DNA from: Tolypocladium sp. Sup5 PDA-1
Taxonomy: Eukaryota > Ascomycota > Sordariomycetes > Hypocreales > Ophiocordycipitaceae
Direction of reading: 5' to 3'
Assembly (NCBI GenBank): GCA_000750105.3
Contig: JPHH03000072.1
Location: 62,001 to 126,000, forward strand
Length of the DNA: 64,000 bases
Shown here: positions 1 through 10,239 of the stretch, in pieces
How the letters are laid out: the number at the start of each line of letters is the position of its first letter
Position numbering within the stretch: position 1 is the stretch's first letter
Position numbers and translations under genes: made by a program
The notes under the pieces: generated by a model
The model's database searches: none
The model's input: the letters and a program-made list of their open reading frames with translations, nothing else
Told to the model about the DNA's origin: nothing

Positions 1-615
1 TTGGTCTTTGGATGTTCCTCGACCTCGAGAAGAGCGCGCGAGAGCAGGAGGTGTGGTTGGAAAAGGAAAAGGCCCGTATAGTTGGCGAGACGGACAGCAG
101 CGAAGACCTAAAAGGGTCTCCGGTTCGTCAATAGCACTGGTGGATTCGCAGTAGTAGCGATTGGGTCTTTGCATGAGAACTGATGAGCAACGGCCGAGTG
201 ACGACTGATTTGGTTCTCATTTACTGGATGGAGAATCATTGGAGGGCAAAAATATGTTTTGTCTAGTGGACTGTTCAAAGGAGCTGAAGGACATATAAGC
301 GGAGACTTGGAGCACACGTCCTGATATGAGGGAGGCAACGAGCACATGAGCATTGTCAGAGACATGCAAGGAATGGATAGAACATGCACGGACGAAATGT
401 CATCATTTTCTGTCTCTCAAGACGAGACCTTTACCCACTGAAGCTTCTTTGACTTGGACCTGTCCTGAACATGCATTGTCTCCTCCTTTGCCTCGAACAG
501 GCCGTCCCTTCTCACTGTTCGTGTGGAAGCTCCTCTCAGTCAATGCCAGTCCCTACAACCCTCCATCCGAGCAGCAAACTCAGCAGATGCGTCGAAAGCG
601 CGCTCATCACCACTC
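1..615. other. Intergenic, no gene seen
   Basis: No open frame here has convincing codon use or a recognisable product; the short frames on both strands look random. It is the 3' flank of the minus-strand gene that ends at 616. Confidence 0.6.
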
Positions 616-3123
616 CTATTCGTTAAAGTAGATCGAGTTCTGCATGTACGTGTAGAGCTTGTCCCGCACCCACGGCTGCGGGTTTCCAACGCTCGACACG
701 ATGCCCGTCGTGGACCCCCCGCCCAGCAGCACCGCAAAGATGCCGCGCTGCGGGAAGTCGGCGTACTTGGGGTCCGTCAGGTCAAACGGTATGGCGCGCG
801 TGAAGATGTCCTCGGCCGTCTCGCCCATGTACGGCAGCGCGGGGCTGAACTGCAGCGCCAGGATCTTGGGGTTGACGTTGTGGTAGTCGGAGTTGATGCC
901 CGCGTCGCCCATCATGTAGCTGCCACCCGTGCCCCAGTGCTGCGAGTCGAAGTCGTCGTTGACGGCGTCGGTCGTGAGCGGCGTCCAGCTCGACGGGATC
1001 TGCCACGGCATGATGGGGAACTGCAGCTGGGCGCTGAGCGCGGCGCAGAAGTCGAAGAAGCGGCCCCATTCGCGCGGGCCGTAGCAGTAGCCGTTGCCGT
1101 AGGCGCGGACGGCGAAGTCGTCGGCCTCGTAGCGGTCGACGGCCAGGAAGTCGGGCAGGTTGTCGGTGTCGAAGGCGCCCATTGACTTGGCGAAATCGCC
1201 CGTTTGCTGTGCGATCTCGGCCACGTCGTCGTCCTGATAGACCCAAGTCGAGGCACCAACGCCCCAGAGGTTGACCTGCCACCCGAACGGGCATGTTGGC
1301 GCAATGGTTCGGAACAGCCAGTTGACCGCGAGCACGTAACCACGAAGGCAGTCGGTGATGGTGCCGGGGATCTCGGCGGAGACGCTCCAGTGCGCCAGCG
1401 CCGTGGTCAGCGGATCGCGGACCGCCATCTCGTAGTCGGCCGACAGCCCATCCTGCTGGCACGCGCCGAGAAAGTCTGGGTTGACGACGTAGCCCGCAGG
1501 CACGGGGTGCTGGTCATCGATCGTGGAGTTGGCTATGTTCAGCGACAGGATCAGGTTCGCGAAGCTGTGCGCGAGCCCGTCAACGTCTTGCAGGTGGTCT
1601 GCCGGGTTGCCGCCCGACATGTTGCAGGTGTACGATATCATGACCGGCAGCACCGGGTTGCCGTCAGAGAGCTGCGTTTCCACGGCGCGCGCGAGAGCAA
1701 TAGTCTGGCTCGTGGCCTGGTCGTCAGTCAGGAAGACGCCGGGGTCGCCCGCGCCATCAATGCCGGCGTACTTAAAGATGGACGAAGCGCGGGCCGCCAC
1801 AAAGTCGGCCTGGTTACCTGAAGTCAGGTCGGCGCAGCCGCCGAAGCTCAGGAAGCTGGGGAACCCCTTGACCATGAGGTTGGCCCCGCGCTGCAACGTC
1901 AGCTCCAGCGCCGTTGTGCCGTCGTCTGCGACAGTCAGATTGGCCGCGGTGCTGACAACGTAGACGATGCCCTTGTCGATGATGTTGATCGCCTGGACCG
2001 TGTAGTCTCCCGGGGCCACTGGCACCTCGAAGTCGGTGGTGCCGGCCGCCGCCTTTACCGTCTGCGTGTAGACCAGGGGCGACGACGTGAGGCGCACCGA
2101 GATGGCCGAGTCGAGCGAGACATCCGTTGTCACCACGATGGGCAGCGTCACAAATCCCGTGGTGTCGACGGGGTTTGCGTTGAGATCGTCTTGCAGGAAG
2201 GAGACTGGGATCAGCGACGGAGATAGATCCTCGCTCTTGGTGTCGAACGAATATTCGACATTGTTTAGGGTGCTCCCCTCGACGCTGATATCAGCGGTGT
2301 CTGACGATGGCAGTCGGCGCAATGCAGTCGTATGGTCGTTGGGGCTCGAGAAGTCGGCAAGCACTGTTCCAGAGTCGACTACGCGGACGTGGAACTGTTC
2401 CTTCTCGAGTGGCGAGATGTTACCGATGGTCACGTCGATGGCACTGTACGTAGCGACCGCGCCGTACGTCACGCTGACATCCACCGTTTCGCCGCTCACG
2501 ACGGTCACGGAGCTGGGATCGACCTGAGCGTCTGCAACGACGGTTTGCGCGTCCGTGGCGAGCTGGGTAGCCGTGACGGTGTAAGTGCCGGCGGGAACGC
2601 TGCAACGAGTTGTCTCGCCGAGCGGCACGTTGAAGGGCACCACTCGCCCGCCCATGGTGAAAGTCACTGCTTGCTGGTAGTTGTCAAGCGCCGGGTCCGG
2701 GGAGGCCGCGCAGTCGATGCTGACGGTGCCGCTGGTGTCGGGTATCTGATCGGCGCCGCACACAAACGACTCCAGGTAGCGGTCAGGGTCCTTGGTCAGG
2801 TCGCCGTTGATGCCAATGGTGATGGTGCCGCCATTGCCCATCGAGACGGGGGCCCCCACGTTAAGTTGGGCCGTGTTGGAGTACGTCGTCGTGTCGATTT
2901 GCTCGCTGGTCACCTCTGGGTCGACCTCCACCCAGGGGTTGGTCAATACGTTGATATCCGTCTTCGAGACACTCGCAGGCGCGAGGAACACGATGCCAAA
3001 GAATTTCTGGACGTTCACCGTGCTGCCGTCGTCGTAGAGGATATTGGAGAGGATGATTGTGCCATACCACTGGTTTGCACCTGGGCCGACGACGGCGTCG
3101 AATTTAATAGTCTTGGTCGACAT
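616..3123 (-). CDS. Bacterial-type multidomain hydrolase-like protein
   Basis: This is one uninterrupted frame of 835 codons from the ATG at 3121-3123; the longer open frame upstream of it has no ATG start. The first ~430 residues look like several beta-rich Ig/carbohydrate-binding-type modules, with many Thr/Val/Asp strands and repeated 'PVAPGDYTV'/'VPAGTYTV' segments. The last ~400 residues look like one catalytic domain, with conserved-looking blocks such as 'DRYEADDF', 'GPREWGRFFDFC', 'MPWQIPSSW', 'DDFDSQHWGTGGSY' and 'FAVLLGGGSTTG'. I recall this C-terminal pattern from uncharacterised bacterial proteins sometimes labelled hydroxymethyltransferase, a label I do not trust; a TIM-barrel glycosidase-like role is inference. 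There is no signal peptide at this start and no intron. Bacterial origin is possible. Confidence 0.7.
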   Translation of the reverse strand: MSTKTIKFDAVVGPGANQWYGTIILSNILYDDGSTVNVQKFFGIVFLAPASVSKTDINVLTNPWVEVDPEVTSEQIDTTTYSNTAQLNVGAPVSMGNGGTITIGINGDLTKDPDRYLESFVCGADQIPDTSGTVSIDCAASPDPALDNYQQAVTFTMGGRVVPFNVPLGETTRCSVPAGTYTVTATQLATDAQTVVADAQVDPSSVTVVSGETVDVSVTYGAVATYSAIDVTIGNISPLEKEQFHVRVVDSGTVLADFSSPNDHTTALRRLPSSDTADISVEGSTLNNVEYSFDTKSEDLSPSLIPVSFLQDDLNANPVDTTGFVTLPIVVTTDVSLDSAISVRLTSSPLVYTQTVKAAAGTTDFEVPVAPGDYTVQAINIIDKGIVYVVSTAANLTVADDGTTALELTLQRGANLMVKGFPSFLSFGGCADLTSGNQADFVAARASSIFKYAGIDGAGDPGVFLTDDQATSQTIALARAVETQLSDGNPVLPVMISYTCNMSGGNPADHLQDVDGLAHSFANLILSLNIANSTIDDQHPVPAGYVVNPDFLGACQQDGLSADYEMAVRDPLTTALAHWSVSAEIPGTITDCLRGYVLAVNWLFRTIAPTCPFGWQVNLWGVGASTWVYQDDDVAEIAQQTGDFAKSMGAFDTDNLPDFLAVDRYEADDFAVRAYGNGYCYGPREWGRFFDFCAALSAQLQFPIMPWQIPSSWTPLTTDAVNDDFDSQHWGTGGSYMMGDAGINSDYHNVNPKILALQFSPALPYMGETAEDIFTRAIPFDLTDPKYADFPQRGIFAVLLGGGSTTGIVSSVGNPQPWVRDKLYTYMQNSIYFNE

Positions 3124-3220
3124 GGCGTCGCTCTTGGAGGAGCCGAAGATGCTAATTACTTGTGATGATGGACGGATGTTTCCACTTCTTCTCAAGTCCC
3201 TCCAAGTTGGGCTGATGATC

Positions 3221-3230
3221 AATATTTATG
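3221..3230 (-). promoter_or_regulatory. Possible TATA element
   Basis: An AT-rich CATAAATATT element on the minus strand lies about 100 bp upstream of the ATG at 3123, the spacing seen at other accessory genes here. Confidence 0.35.
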
Positions 3231-4295
3231 CCAGGAGCAACGGCAAACACGCAAACCCCGACTGTTCTCTACTGTACCCCGGCGTTAGCTGGTGAACTTA
3301 AGCAGGCAAGCTCGACTCACCTAGAACACTGTTGACTGTTATTCAACACTGACAGTTGAAGAGGCTCGTAGGCGGCAAAGTCGAGTATCTTACTTGCTTT
3401 GAGAGCGAGGTGAGGCGTATGAACTGGCGACTTGTGTCGAACTGTTGCGGCGCTTATATAGATGGAACTTCCTTTGATGGAGCCTGCCACAACAAATTAG
3501 CTCTGCGTCATGAGCGTGTATTGCTAGGACTGGAATGCACAAATACGACAAGAAGGAAGCAATTCTGAAATGTTCTCCAGATCTGGCATGTCGGCAACGC
3601 CGAGACTTCACGAAGTATAGCGAGACGAAAGCCAATTGGACCGTGACATAGCTGAGGAAGCTCACCGGACGCAGGTTTCACACAGCCACCAGCTGAACCG
3701 TTGTGTTGTGTAGATCGTTTAGCGGCTATCACATCCGAGCTCCGGCGCAACGTAATCTGTGTAGCTTGAGTTGTCGGCATCTCGCTTCCTGTCATGAACG
3801 ATAGTCTCATGTTGACTACCCGTTTGGTTGTGGAAAGGCCATGTCGTGCAAGACCGTGTATAACAACGCACATGTTTGTTCCCTCGTGTTCCCGCCCCAT
3901 TCGTCATCATCCCTCGAGTTCATGCTGTGTCACCACCGCCTGCAGAGTGTCAGCTATTGCTACCTGAGGAGACGGCACGGCACAACAAGACAAATGCGCC
4001 TCGCGTTGGGCCGTCATTGCAGCCGCGAATGGTAGTACAAGGTGCACACTGCAGACGCCACGGAACAAGACGGGAATAGCCCAACAGCTGAGAGCATGAA
4101 TTACGTTAGATGGATTGATGCACCAGGGTCGCCTCATCCGCACATTAATAAAAACCAATTCTATTGGGAACTTTACCGTCTGAAATGCTAGAGCTTGAAT
4201 TGTTGACAGCGAAGCTCTTGCGGTTGGCTAATTAGTAAAGCCGCCCTGGGTACCTGGTCCTCGTGTACTTGGTATCCTACATCCTTACTCCCGTC
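3231..4295. other. Intergenic, no gene seen
   Basis: This spacer lies between the start of the hydrolase-like gene and the end of the TPR gene. Only short, random-looking frames are present. Confidence 0.55.
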
Positions 4296-5987
4296 TTATA
4301 TCTTTGGCAGCACTGTCCTGCAGTAACATGAAGAGCTGATAGGCACATCCGCCTGCGCCAGAGCTGCTTTGAGCTGGGGTTGCACTGCTTGCGCCTCGGC
4401 GGTCCGACCCGACCTGAGCAGACATTCGTGGTATCCATGCAGGGCCCAGACGTTGTTCGGGTGGCGATGCACCCGCGGCAGAGACTCATCCAGGCCCAGA
4501 TCTGCACGATAAACTCTCATCGCCTCCTCGACGTGGCCCTGCTCAAGCAGCAGGGCTCCATAAGCGTGCCGCGCGGGTTGCATCCAGCCCCAGGGCTCGT
4601 CAAAAGGCAGCTTGTCGTACTGTGTGATGGATTCCCTGAGGTGCGCAAAGGCAGCCTCAAAGTTGCCGGATCGGTACTCGACCTCGCCATCGAGCATGGC
4701 CTCGGCTACACAGAGAATGTCGACGCACTTGTTGTTGAACAGCGTCCGCGACGGCTTTACCCGTGGGACGGCCTCGCCGAACAGCTGGCGCTGTTTGGTG
4801 GCCTCTTCGACCTGACCCATGGCAGCGAGCGCCATGCCCCGAGCGTAGTATACCAGCGCCGTCGTCACACAGTAGAGGTCCTGATCCTCGGGCAGCCTTA
4901 TCGCAAGCACGTCCTTCCAGCGGCCGAAGCGGATCAGGGCGTGGACTCGCATCGCCAGGAAGGCCTCGAGCCAGTCAGCCATGGGCGGAGTCTCGACGCG
5001 GAGCAGCTCTTCTGACACACTCGCCTCGAGCATATCGACGGTTTCGAGGGCGATCTTGGACTGCCCGGAAAACATGGCCGAGTACAGGCGGAAGTGGTAG
5101 TCGTGGCTGCGGTACAGCGTGTAAAAGTTCATCGGCCCCTCGCGCTTGAGGAACTTTTCATCCGCACGCACGGCGTCCGTGTTGGCGACGACGGCACGGG
5201 AGTAGTCTCCCACCAGGATGTCGAGGTGGCTCGGCATGTGGTTGAGGTGCCCCGCGTCCGGAACCAGCCCGCGCAGCTTGTCGGCGGCTGGCATCGCAGC
5301 CTCTGGCGTATTGGACATTTCCATGAGGTGAATGTACAGATGAAGGACTCCCGGGTGTTGGTCCCCGCCGTCCTGAGCGAGGGCGCGATCCAGCACACGC
5401 TTGACCTCCGGCGTGCGAGCTTCAGCCGCCGGCTGCCCGGTGTGGATGTCCCACAGATTCCACGGCGTCAGGTTCATCATGGCGTCCGCGTACAGGGCCG
5501 CGACGTCGAGGTCATCTGGGAACTGGGCATAGACGGCGCTCATGGCATCGGCATAGCCGCGGTTCCAGATGCAAAAGTCTGGCTTGGCGGGCGCCTCTTC
5601 GCGCGGGTAGCGATGCTGCAGCGCCTCGACGAGGGCCCTCTCCACGGGCGACGCGTTCGACAAGCTTTCCTTGGCCTGCTCGACGGCGCGATGGGTGCGC
5701 TGGGCCGCCGTCTGGCGCTCGCGCTTCGCAAACAGCTCCCAGGGCTTGTTGTAGTTGGGCCCGAGGGCGTAGGCCAGGCCCCAGTAGGCGATGGCGCACC
5801 CTGGGTCGAGGACGATGGCGCGTTCGAAGCACTTGGCCGCCTCCTCGTGGTTGAAGCCGTAGCACCAGACCAGCCCGCGATCGAACCATCTCTGGCCGGC
5901 GGCGCTCGAGGTGCTCACCGGGCGGTGGAGGGTACCGAGGTCGTAGTACCCGTCATCGTCGTGGACCTGCGGGCTGTCGATCGTCAT
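4296..5987 (-). CDS. TPR-domain protein
   Basis: This is an intronless frame of 563 residues with its ATG at 5985-5987. Tetratricopeptide-like helical pairs are visible. The clearest is near residues 34-67, reading 'WCYGFNHEEAAKCFERAIVL' and then 'DPGCAIAYWGLAYALGPNYN'; others sit in the C-terminal part, where Ala/Leu-rich helices contain 'EQGHVEEAMRVYRADL' and 'LRSGRTAEAQAV'. TPRs are protein-protein interaction scaffolds, and no catalytic motif is seen. There is no signal peptide or membrane segment, so it is probably cytosolic. Proteins of this layout occur as uncharacterised TPR proteins in many ascomycetes and bacteria. Its partner and pathway cannot be inferred from the neighbours. Confidence 0.85.
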   Translation of the reverse strand: MTIDSPQVHDDDGYYDLGTLHRPVSTSSAAGQRWFDRGLVWCYGFNHEEAAKCFERAIVLDPGCAIAYWGLAYALGPNYNKPWELFAKRERQTAAQRTHRAVEQAKESLSNASPVERALVEALQHRYPREEAPAKPDFCIWNRGYADAMSAVYAQFPDDLDVAALYADAMMNLTPWNLWDIHTGQPAAEARTPEVKRVLDRALAQDGGDQHPGVLHLYIHLMEMSNTPEAAMPAADKLRGLVPDAGHLNHMPSHLDILVGDYSRAVVANTDAVRADEKFLKREGPMNFYTLYRSHDYHFRLYSAMFSGQSKIALETVDMLEASVSEELLRVETPPMADWLEAFLAMRVHALIRFGRWKDVLAIRLPEDQDLYCVTTALVYYARGMALAAMGQVEEATKQRQLFGEAVPRVKPSRTLFNNKCVDILCVAEAMLDGEVEYRSGNFEAAFAHLRESITQYDKLPFDEPWGWMQPARHAYGALLLEQGHVEEAMRVYRADLGLDESLPRVHRHPNNVWALHGYHECLLRSGRTAEAQAVQPQLKAALAQADVPISSSCYCRTVLPKI

Positions 5988-6541
5988 GTTGCTCCTTGCT
6001 CCTCAAGCCTGGTGGACTCTGCGGCGTGTCATGGACTTGCGCGTCGATGCGTGTGGCGATGATGGAGCGTGTCCCCTTTGTTCGGGTGAGTCTCGTGATG
6101 AGTGGTTGAGACGACAAGTCAGCCGTCGGCTCGGCGGCCTGGTGGGCCGTGGCGCTCGGCAGGGCGCGGGGCTCGGTGGATCTTCAGGTCCGATGGGAGC
6201 GAGGTGGCTTGATGCCCAACCTCATCGTTCACGATCCGTCATTGCACCACAACACAGAGCATTCGTCTCGAGAAGCCGCCATTGCCTGCCCGTGCTGGTG
6301 CAAACCGCTGTGGGATGTGGGCCGTGAAGCTTGTGGAGTCTGACAGCAGCCCGACCACGTCAGCATCATGGTCATGCCACCGAATGGTGCCCGCTGCGTA
6401 TCACCGGAGGAATATACGGTGCTTTCTTAAGCCAAAGTGAGGGGAAAAAAAGCCATTTTCCGGCCTGATTTTGAAACCCGTTTACTCTAGCCTCGAATAT
6501 TAATCATCCGTTGCATCGTCGCCAATGGAGCGACATCCCCC
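5988..6541. other. Intergenic, no gene seen
   Basis: This is the 5' flank of the TPR gene and the 3' flank of the GH125 gene. Nothing recognisable was found. Confidence 0.55.
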
Positions 6542-8735
6542 TTAGATCAGCTCGATCCAAACGTCCTTTTCCCCCCCTCCAATCACGTACGGCTCATCAT
6601 CCTTGAAGATCAGCCACGGCTTTCTCTCGGCCAGATCCAGAATCATCTCCGCAAAGTAACTATTGGCCCAGGCGAACCACGGGCGCGTATAGTCGCTCGC
6701 GTTGTAGATGTTGACGCTCTCGTGGATGAGGCCCAGGCCAGACGTGCTGTTGAGGATGAGTGACAGGCGGCCCTTGATCTCCTCGTCGTATCTGGTGCCA
6801 AAGATGGCTGATATCTGCGACATGGGCCACGGATACGTGGCCCCGACGTGCGGTCCGCTGCGGGAAGAAGTCAGCCGTCGGCTCATCCATCCACGCTACT
6901 TGTACGGAGTAAGTCGAGCAAACTCACCCAATGCCAGAAAAGCTCTCGCTAGCAGCGTAGTACGGGTTTTCGCGCGAGAACATTGCGTTTTTGGTCCTCC
7001 TGTAGATCTTGTGGTCTCGCGGCACGAAACCCAGGTAGGGCAGGGAGACGAGGCTGGGCACATTGGCGTCGTCCATGATGTACTGGCTGCCGTAGCCGTT
7101 GGTCTCGTAGGCGAAAATGACATTTGGAGTCTTAGCGTGTGACCAGATGCCGCGGCTGAGGGTGCGGGAGTATTGCCGCGCTTTGCTCGACATGTCCGTC
7201 TGGTTGCCGATCTTGTCCAGCATATCGGCAAGGTGGTTGAGCTCCACAGCCATCATGGCGTTGGCTGCCGTGATGAATTCTAGAAAGAACTGTTATAAGG
7301 CTGCCTCATGACAGAGTCTGCGTAAGTATTTGCGACGTACTGAACACACACAGATCATCCGATGGCCGATGGCTTGACGCCGACATCCCGGTCCACTGTG
7401 TGGGTTCTCCGTTTCCTCCGTTCGGGACTGGCGGGGAGAGCGACCCAGCAGTGCCCGTCCAGTTATAGTGACTTACAAACTTCCCGTCTCTGTTCCAGGA
7501 GCTCAGCATCTGGTCGTGCAGCACCTTGAAAATCTGATTCATGGCCGTCTTCCCTGTTGGTGCGTTAGCACTTCACGTATTGTTGTACATAAGAGGGGAG
7601 CATTGACGAACAGGTATCGTTGAAGAAGGACGAGTCTTTGGTGTTGGCATAGTACGACCTGGTGATTTTGAAAAAGCTGGCGAGGGAGTCAAGCTCATAC
7701 TAGGTAAAGTCAGCCATTTAGTCTTCCTCCTCGAGGCCGAGAAGCACTCTTCTTACCTTGCACTCGAAGACCGTCTGGTTATCCACTGGCCTGCCCCTTA
7801 GGTCAGTACTAAGTATCTGCAGCAATGCTGTTTGAGAATGTTCTACGTACGGATTCACAATTACTTTGGTCGCATAATCCTACCAGGAGAGGTGTTAATA
7901 ATAAGGTGTCAGCCCGGCGAGACTGCGACTCACATTGACGGTAGGCTTGAGCCCACTTTCAGGCGGAGGCTGAAAGGAGCCTGCGCATCATCTGTTAGCG
8001 TAAAGTTGTCTTTTGCAAGGCAAACGTTGGCTTACCGCAGTAGGGATAAGATGCGATGTAACGCGCCTCGGTGTTGATGACGGCCTTGACGAGCGCCTTG
8101 AGATTGTCATCCTGCGGCAACAGCTTGTGCAGATGTGCGAACTGGTTTCCGGTATCGCGAAGCCATTGTGCACTACCCAAATTCCCTTTAGCCAGTGGTA
8201 AATAATGGGTGCGGGTTTCATCTAACTTAATGTCCTACTCAAATGTAGACGACGATTAGCAGCTGGAACAATGCGTATAGCAGAATTGGTCCACCTCGCC
8301 CACGTGCACTTACACCAGTGACGATGAATGCCAAGTTTTTGTTCGGATCAAAATACTTGACCGTGGTATCCAACGTTGAAGAAAACGTGTTCTCAAAAAG
8401 CTGGGCAAGATCTGGGTTCTCGATTCGGGCTTTTATGTCGCCGATGACTTTCTGTGTCGCGTGAGCCGTGTCTGCCGCGTTTAGTTGGGGGCTTCACGTA
8501 CCTCAACGGCAGAACTATTGAACGTTCTGCACTCTGGGCTGGGCCTCATGAACGGCAAAGAGAGTGGTCCCATTGAGAATGGGCCATGGCGCTTCTGGGA
8601 GTATTCGGTGTAATCTGGGCATGACGCTGGTGTGCGGCTGTGGGCTTCGTAATCCTGCCAGCCAGCATTCGCCGTGGGGAAGCTGGCGAGCAAACCCAGG
8701 GCAGCAACAACGCGTTGAGGAGATGAGAGATGCAT
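6542..8735 (-). CDS. GH125 exo-alpha-1,6-mannosidase, secreted
   Basis: Ten exons (minus strand): 8735-8502, 8451-8314, 8234-8036, 7980-7934, 7879-7851, 7790-7757, 7699-7612, 7553-7341, 7279-6928, 6857-6542, giving 549 residues. All junctions are GT-AG and keep frame. Residues 1-24 form a signal peptide ending 'FPTANA'. The family (GH125, Mug157-like) is recognised from 'HRPSDDLCVF' (about 318-327), 'ITAANAMMAVEL', 'DDANVPSLVSLPYLGF', 'FSGIGGPHVG' and 'GLIHESVN'; Glu491 in HESVN is the expected catalytic base. GH125 enzymes remove terminal alpha-1,6-mannose. A GTAAGT at 7476 and an AG at 7396 bound an in-frame 81-nt stretch; I keep it as coding because 'GGNGEPTQWTGM' fits the family pattern before RPSDD. 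The island of minus-strand genes lies upstream. Confidence 0.88.
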
Positions 8736-8817
8736 TTTTTTCCGTAAAGTGCACACACTCACAAAATCTACGGAGGGATGGACAGAGAAAGGAGGATGGA
8801 GAAAGAAAGCGGTCTTG

Positions 8818-8825
8818 TTATATAC
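8818..8825 (-). promoter_or_regulatory. TATA box of the GH125 gene
   Basis: TATATAAC on the minus strand lies about 85 bp upstream of the start codon at 8735. Confidence 0.5.
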
Positions 8826-10239
8826 TCTTGACCATCTTTAAGGCGAGCCTCGCACGACCGGTGTTATTAGTCCCGACGCGATGGAGCGGGGAGAAGTCAC
8901 GCGGATTAGCCTTAGGTGGCCCGGGGACACGAAGGAGGGCGGGGAAGTGGAGAGTAAAGCACAAAGGAACGAGCAAGCGAAACTTCATGTTGCATCAAGA
9001 ATTGAACCGACAAGCGGCGTCGGCTGTGGCGTTTGGTGGCTCAGGGACAGGGAAGTTAACCCCCACCAAGACACCAGGAACAATGCTCACTCGACCGAGT
9101 AATGCCGCAATCAGGCTTTATCAGGAAGCCTAGCATAGGTACGGAGTGCTTCGTACACAGCTCCAGATTAGACCTGGCATTAACCAACCCGGTGTGGTGT
9201 TCTTCTCTTGCCTGCTGAACACCTTAAGCGCAGGTGGCACAGATCACATGGAAGGCTCCTCGCTGGCCCGTCAAAATAATTACTTCGTAGGGAGGGTTAG
9301 CTTACGGACGCCACCATCGCTTGACTGATGTCAAGAAAGCCGTAGGCAAACTCACAGTACCTATCTTGGTGGGGCTACGGAGTGTTGCACCTCATGCACT
9401 AGGAACCACGAATTTGGGCTGGATAGTCTGTCACGATTCCCTGTCGACGCGGCACCGATTCGGCCGGGAAACGGGGCCGTCCTCCACCCATGCCACGGCC
9501 CCACTCGTACCCGGAACCCGGTCCGAAACCCCGGGAGGCGGCCGCTTTCACGCTTGTTGAGCCTGGATTGTCTCGGTACGGGCGACTAAATTGTTGCTGC
9601 ACAGGTTTTTCCCCCTAAATTAGAAGTGTGTTTCCAAATCTTTATTGTGGCGGGATTTTCTTTATCCCAGTTCATTCTTCGTACGCCTGGCTTCTTGGCG
9701 GCTTCCTTGGTGCGCAGTCCGGTACGAAGTAACCTCCTGCCATTTGGGGCTTCGTAGCCCATGATTCACAGCCCATAGCGAACGGCCCCTACAAAGAGGT
9801 AGCCAGTGCGCCGGGGTCGGCGGTTGGCCTTGGCGTTGGGAATAGCCTCAGTGAGACGGCCCGACGGGACATGAAGAGGAGCATGCGATGCAAACCCTGA
9901 GGGTTCATCTAACGGGGGCAGCGAAAACCGCCTAATATTAGCTCTACTCATGCTCCGTACTCCGTACGAGCATTGATAATAGATAAATATAATAGGGGGG
10001 ACGTGTATATTGAGTTGCTAGTACAGGAAGCGAGAGTGGGCTTCACGATTGTGGTGTGGCTTGCAGGAACGGCACCCGTGTTTGGGACTCATTTACAGCT
10101 CAGCTAGACCACGAGATAAGAAAAGGAACGGGCTCGCTAAGATTCTTAGACATTCTCTAGATTCCTGGATTATCCCTTACTGGCGTAGCTTATTGTGTAG
10201 GTGGACTATTAATATGCTGGGTCCGAACAAGTCAACGCC
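8826..10239. other. Intergenic with repeat remnant
   Basis: No gene is supported. The stretch contains short TACGGAGT, TACGAAGTA and TACTCCGTA palindromic motifs (about 9139-9157, 9720-9730, 9953-9970) and one copy of a diverged repeat at 9885-9960. The part after about 9600 is more AT-rich than genic sequence, consistent with decayed repeat DNA. Confidence 0.5.
9885..9960. repeat. Diverged repeat, copy A
   Basis: This stretch aligns over about 75 bp with 19034-19105 in the same orientation. Both carry a 'tc..aacgggggc' core, then 'aaaccgcc', and end in a CTCCGTA motif. Read on the minus strand, both encode a 'PPLDEP' peptide. Many differences are C/T or G/A transitions, with copy A the more AT-rich, as expected for RIP-type decay. 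The parent element was not identified. Confidence 0.5.

Noticed and set aside
523..1185. 220-residue plus-strand frame within the hydrolase-like gene
   Set aside because: Antisense shadow; the Val/Arg/Glu-rich composition is typical of reverse reading.
5094..6062. 322-residue frame opposite the TPR gene
   Set aside because: Mirror of TPR codons, with no domain and no splice context.
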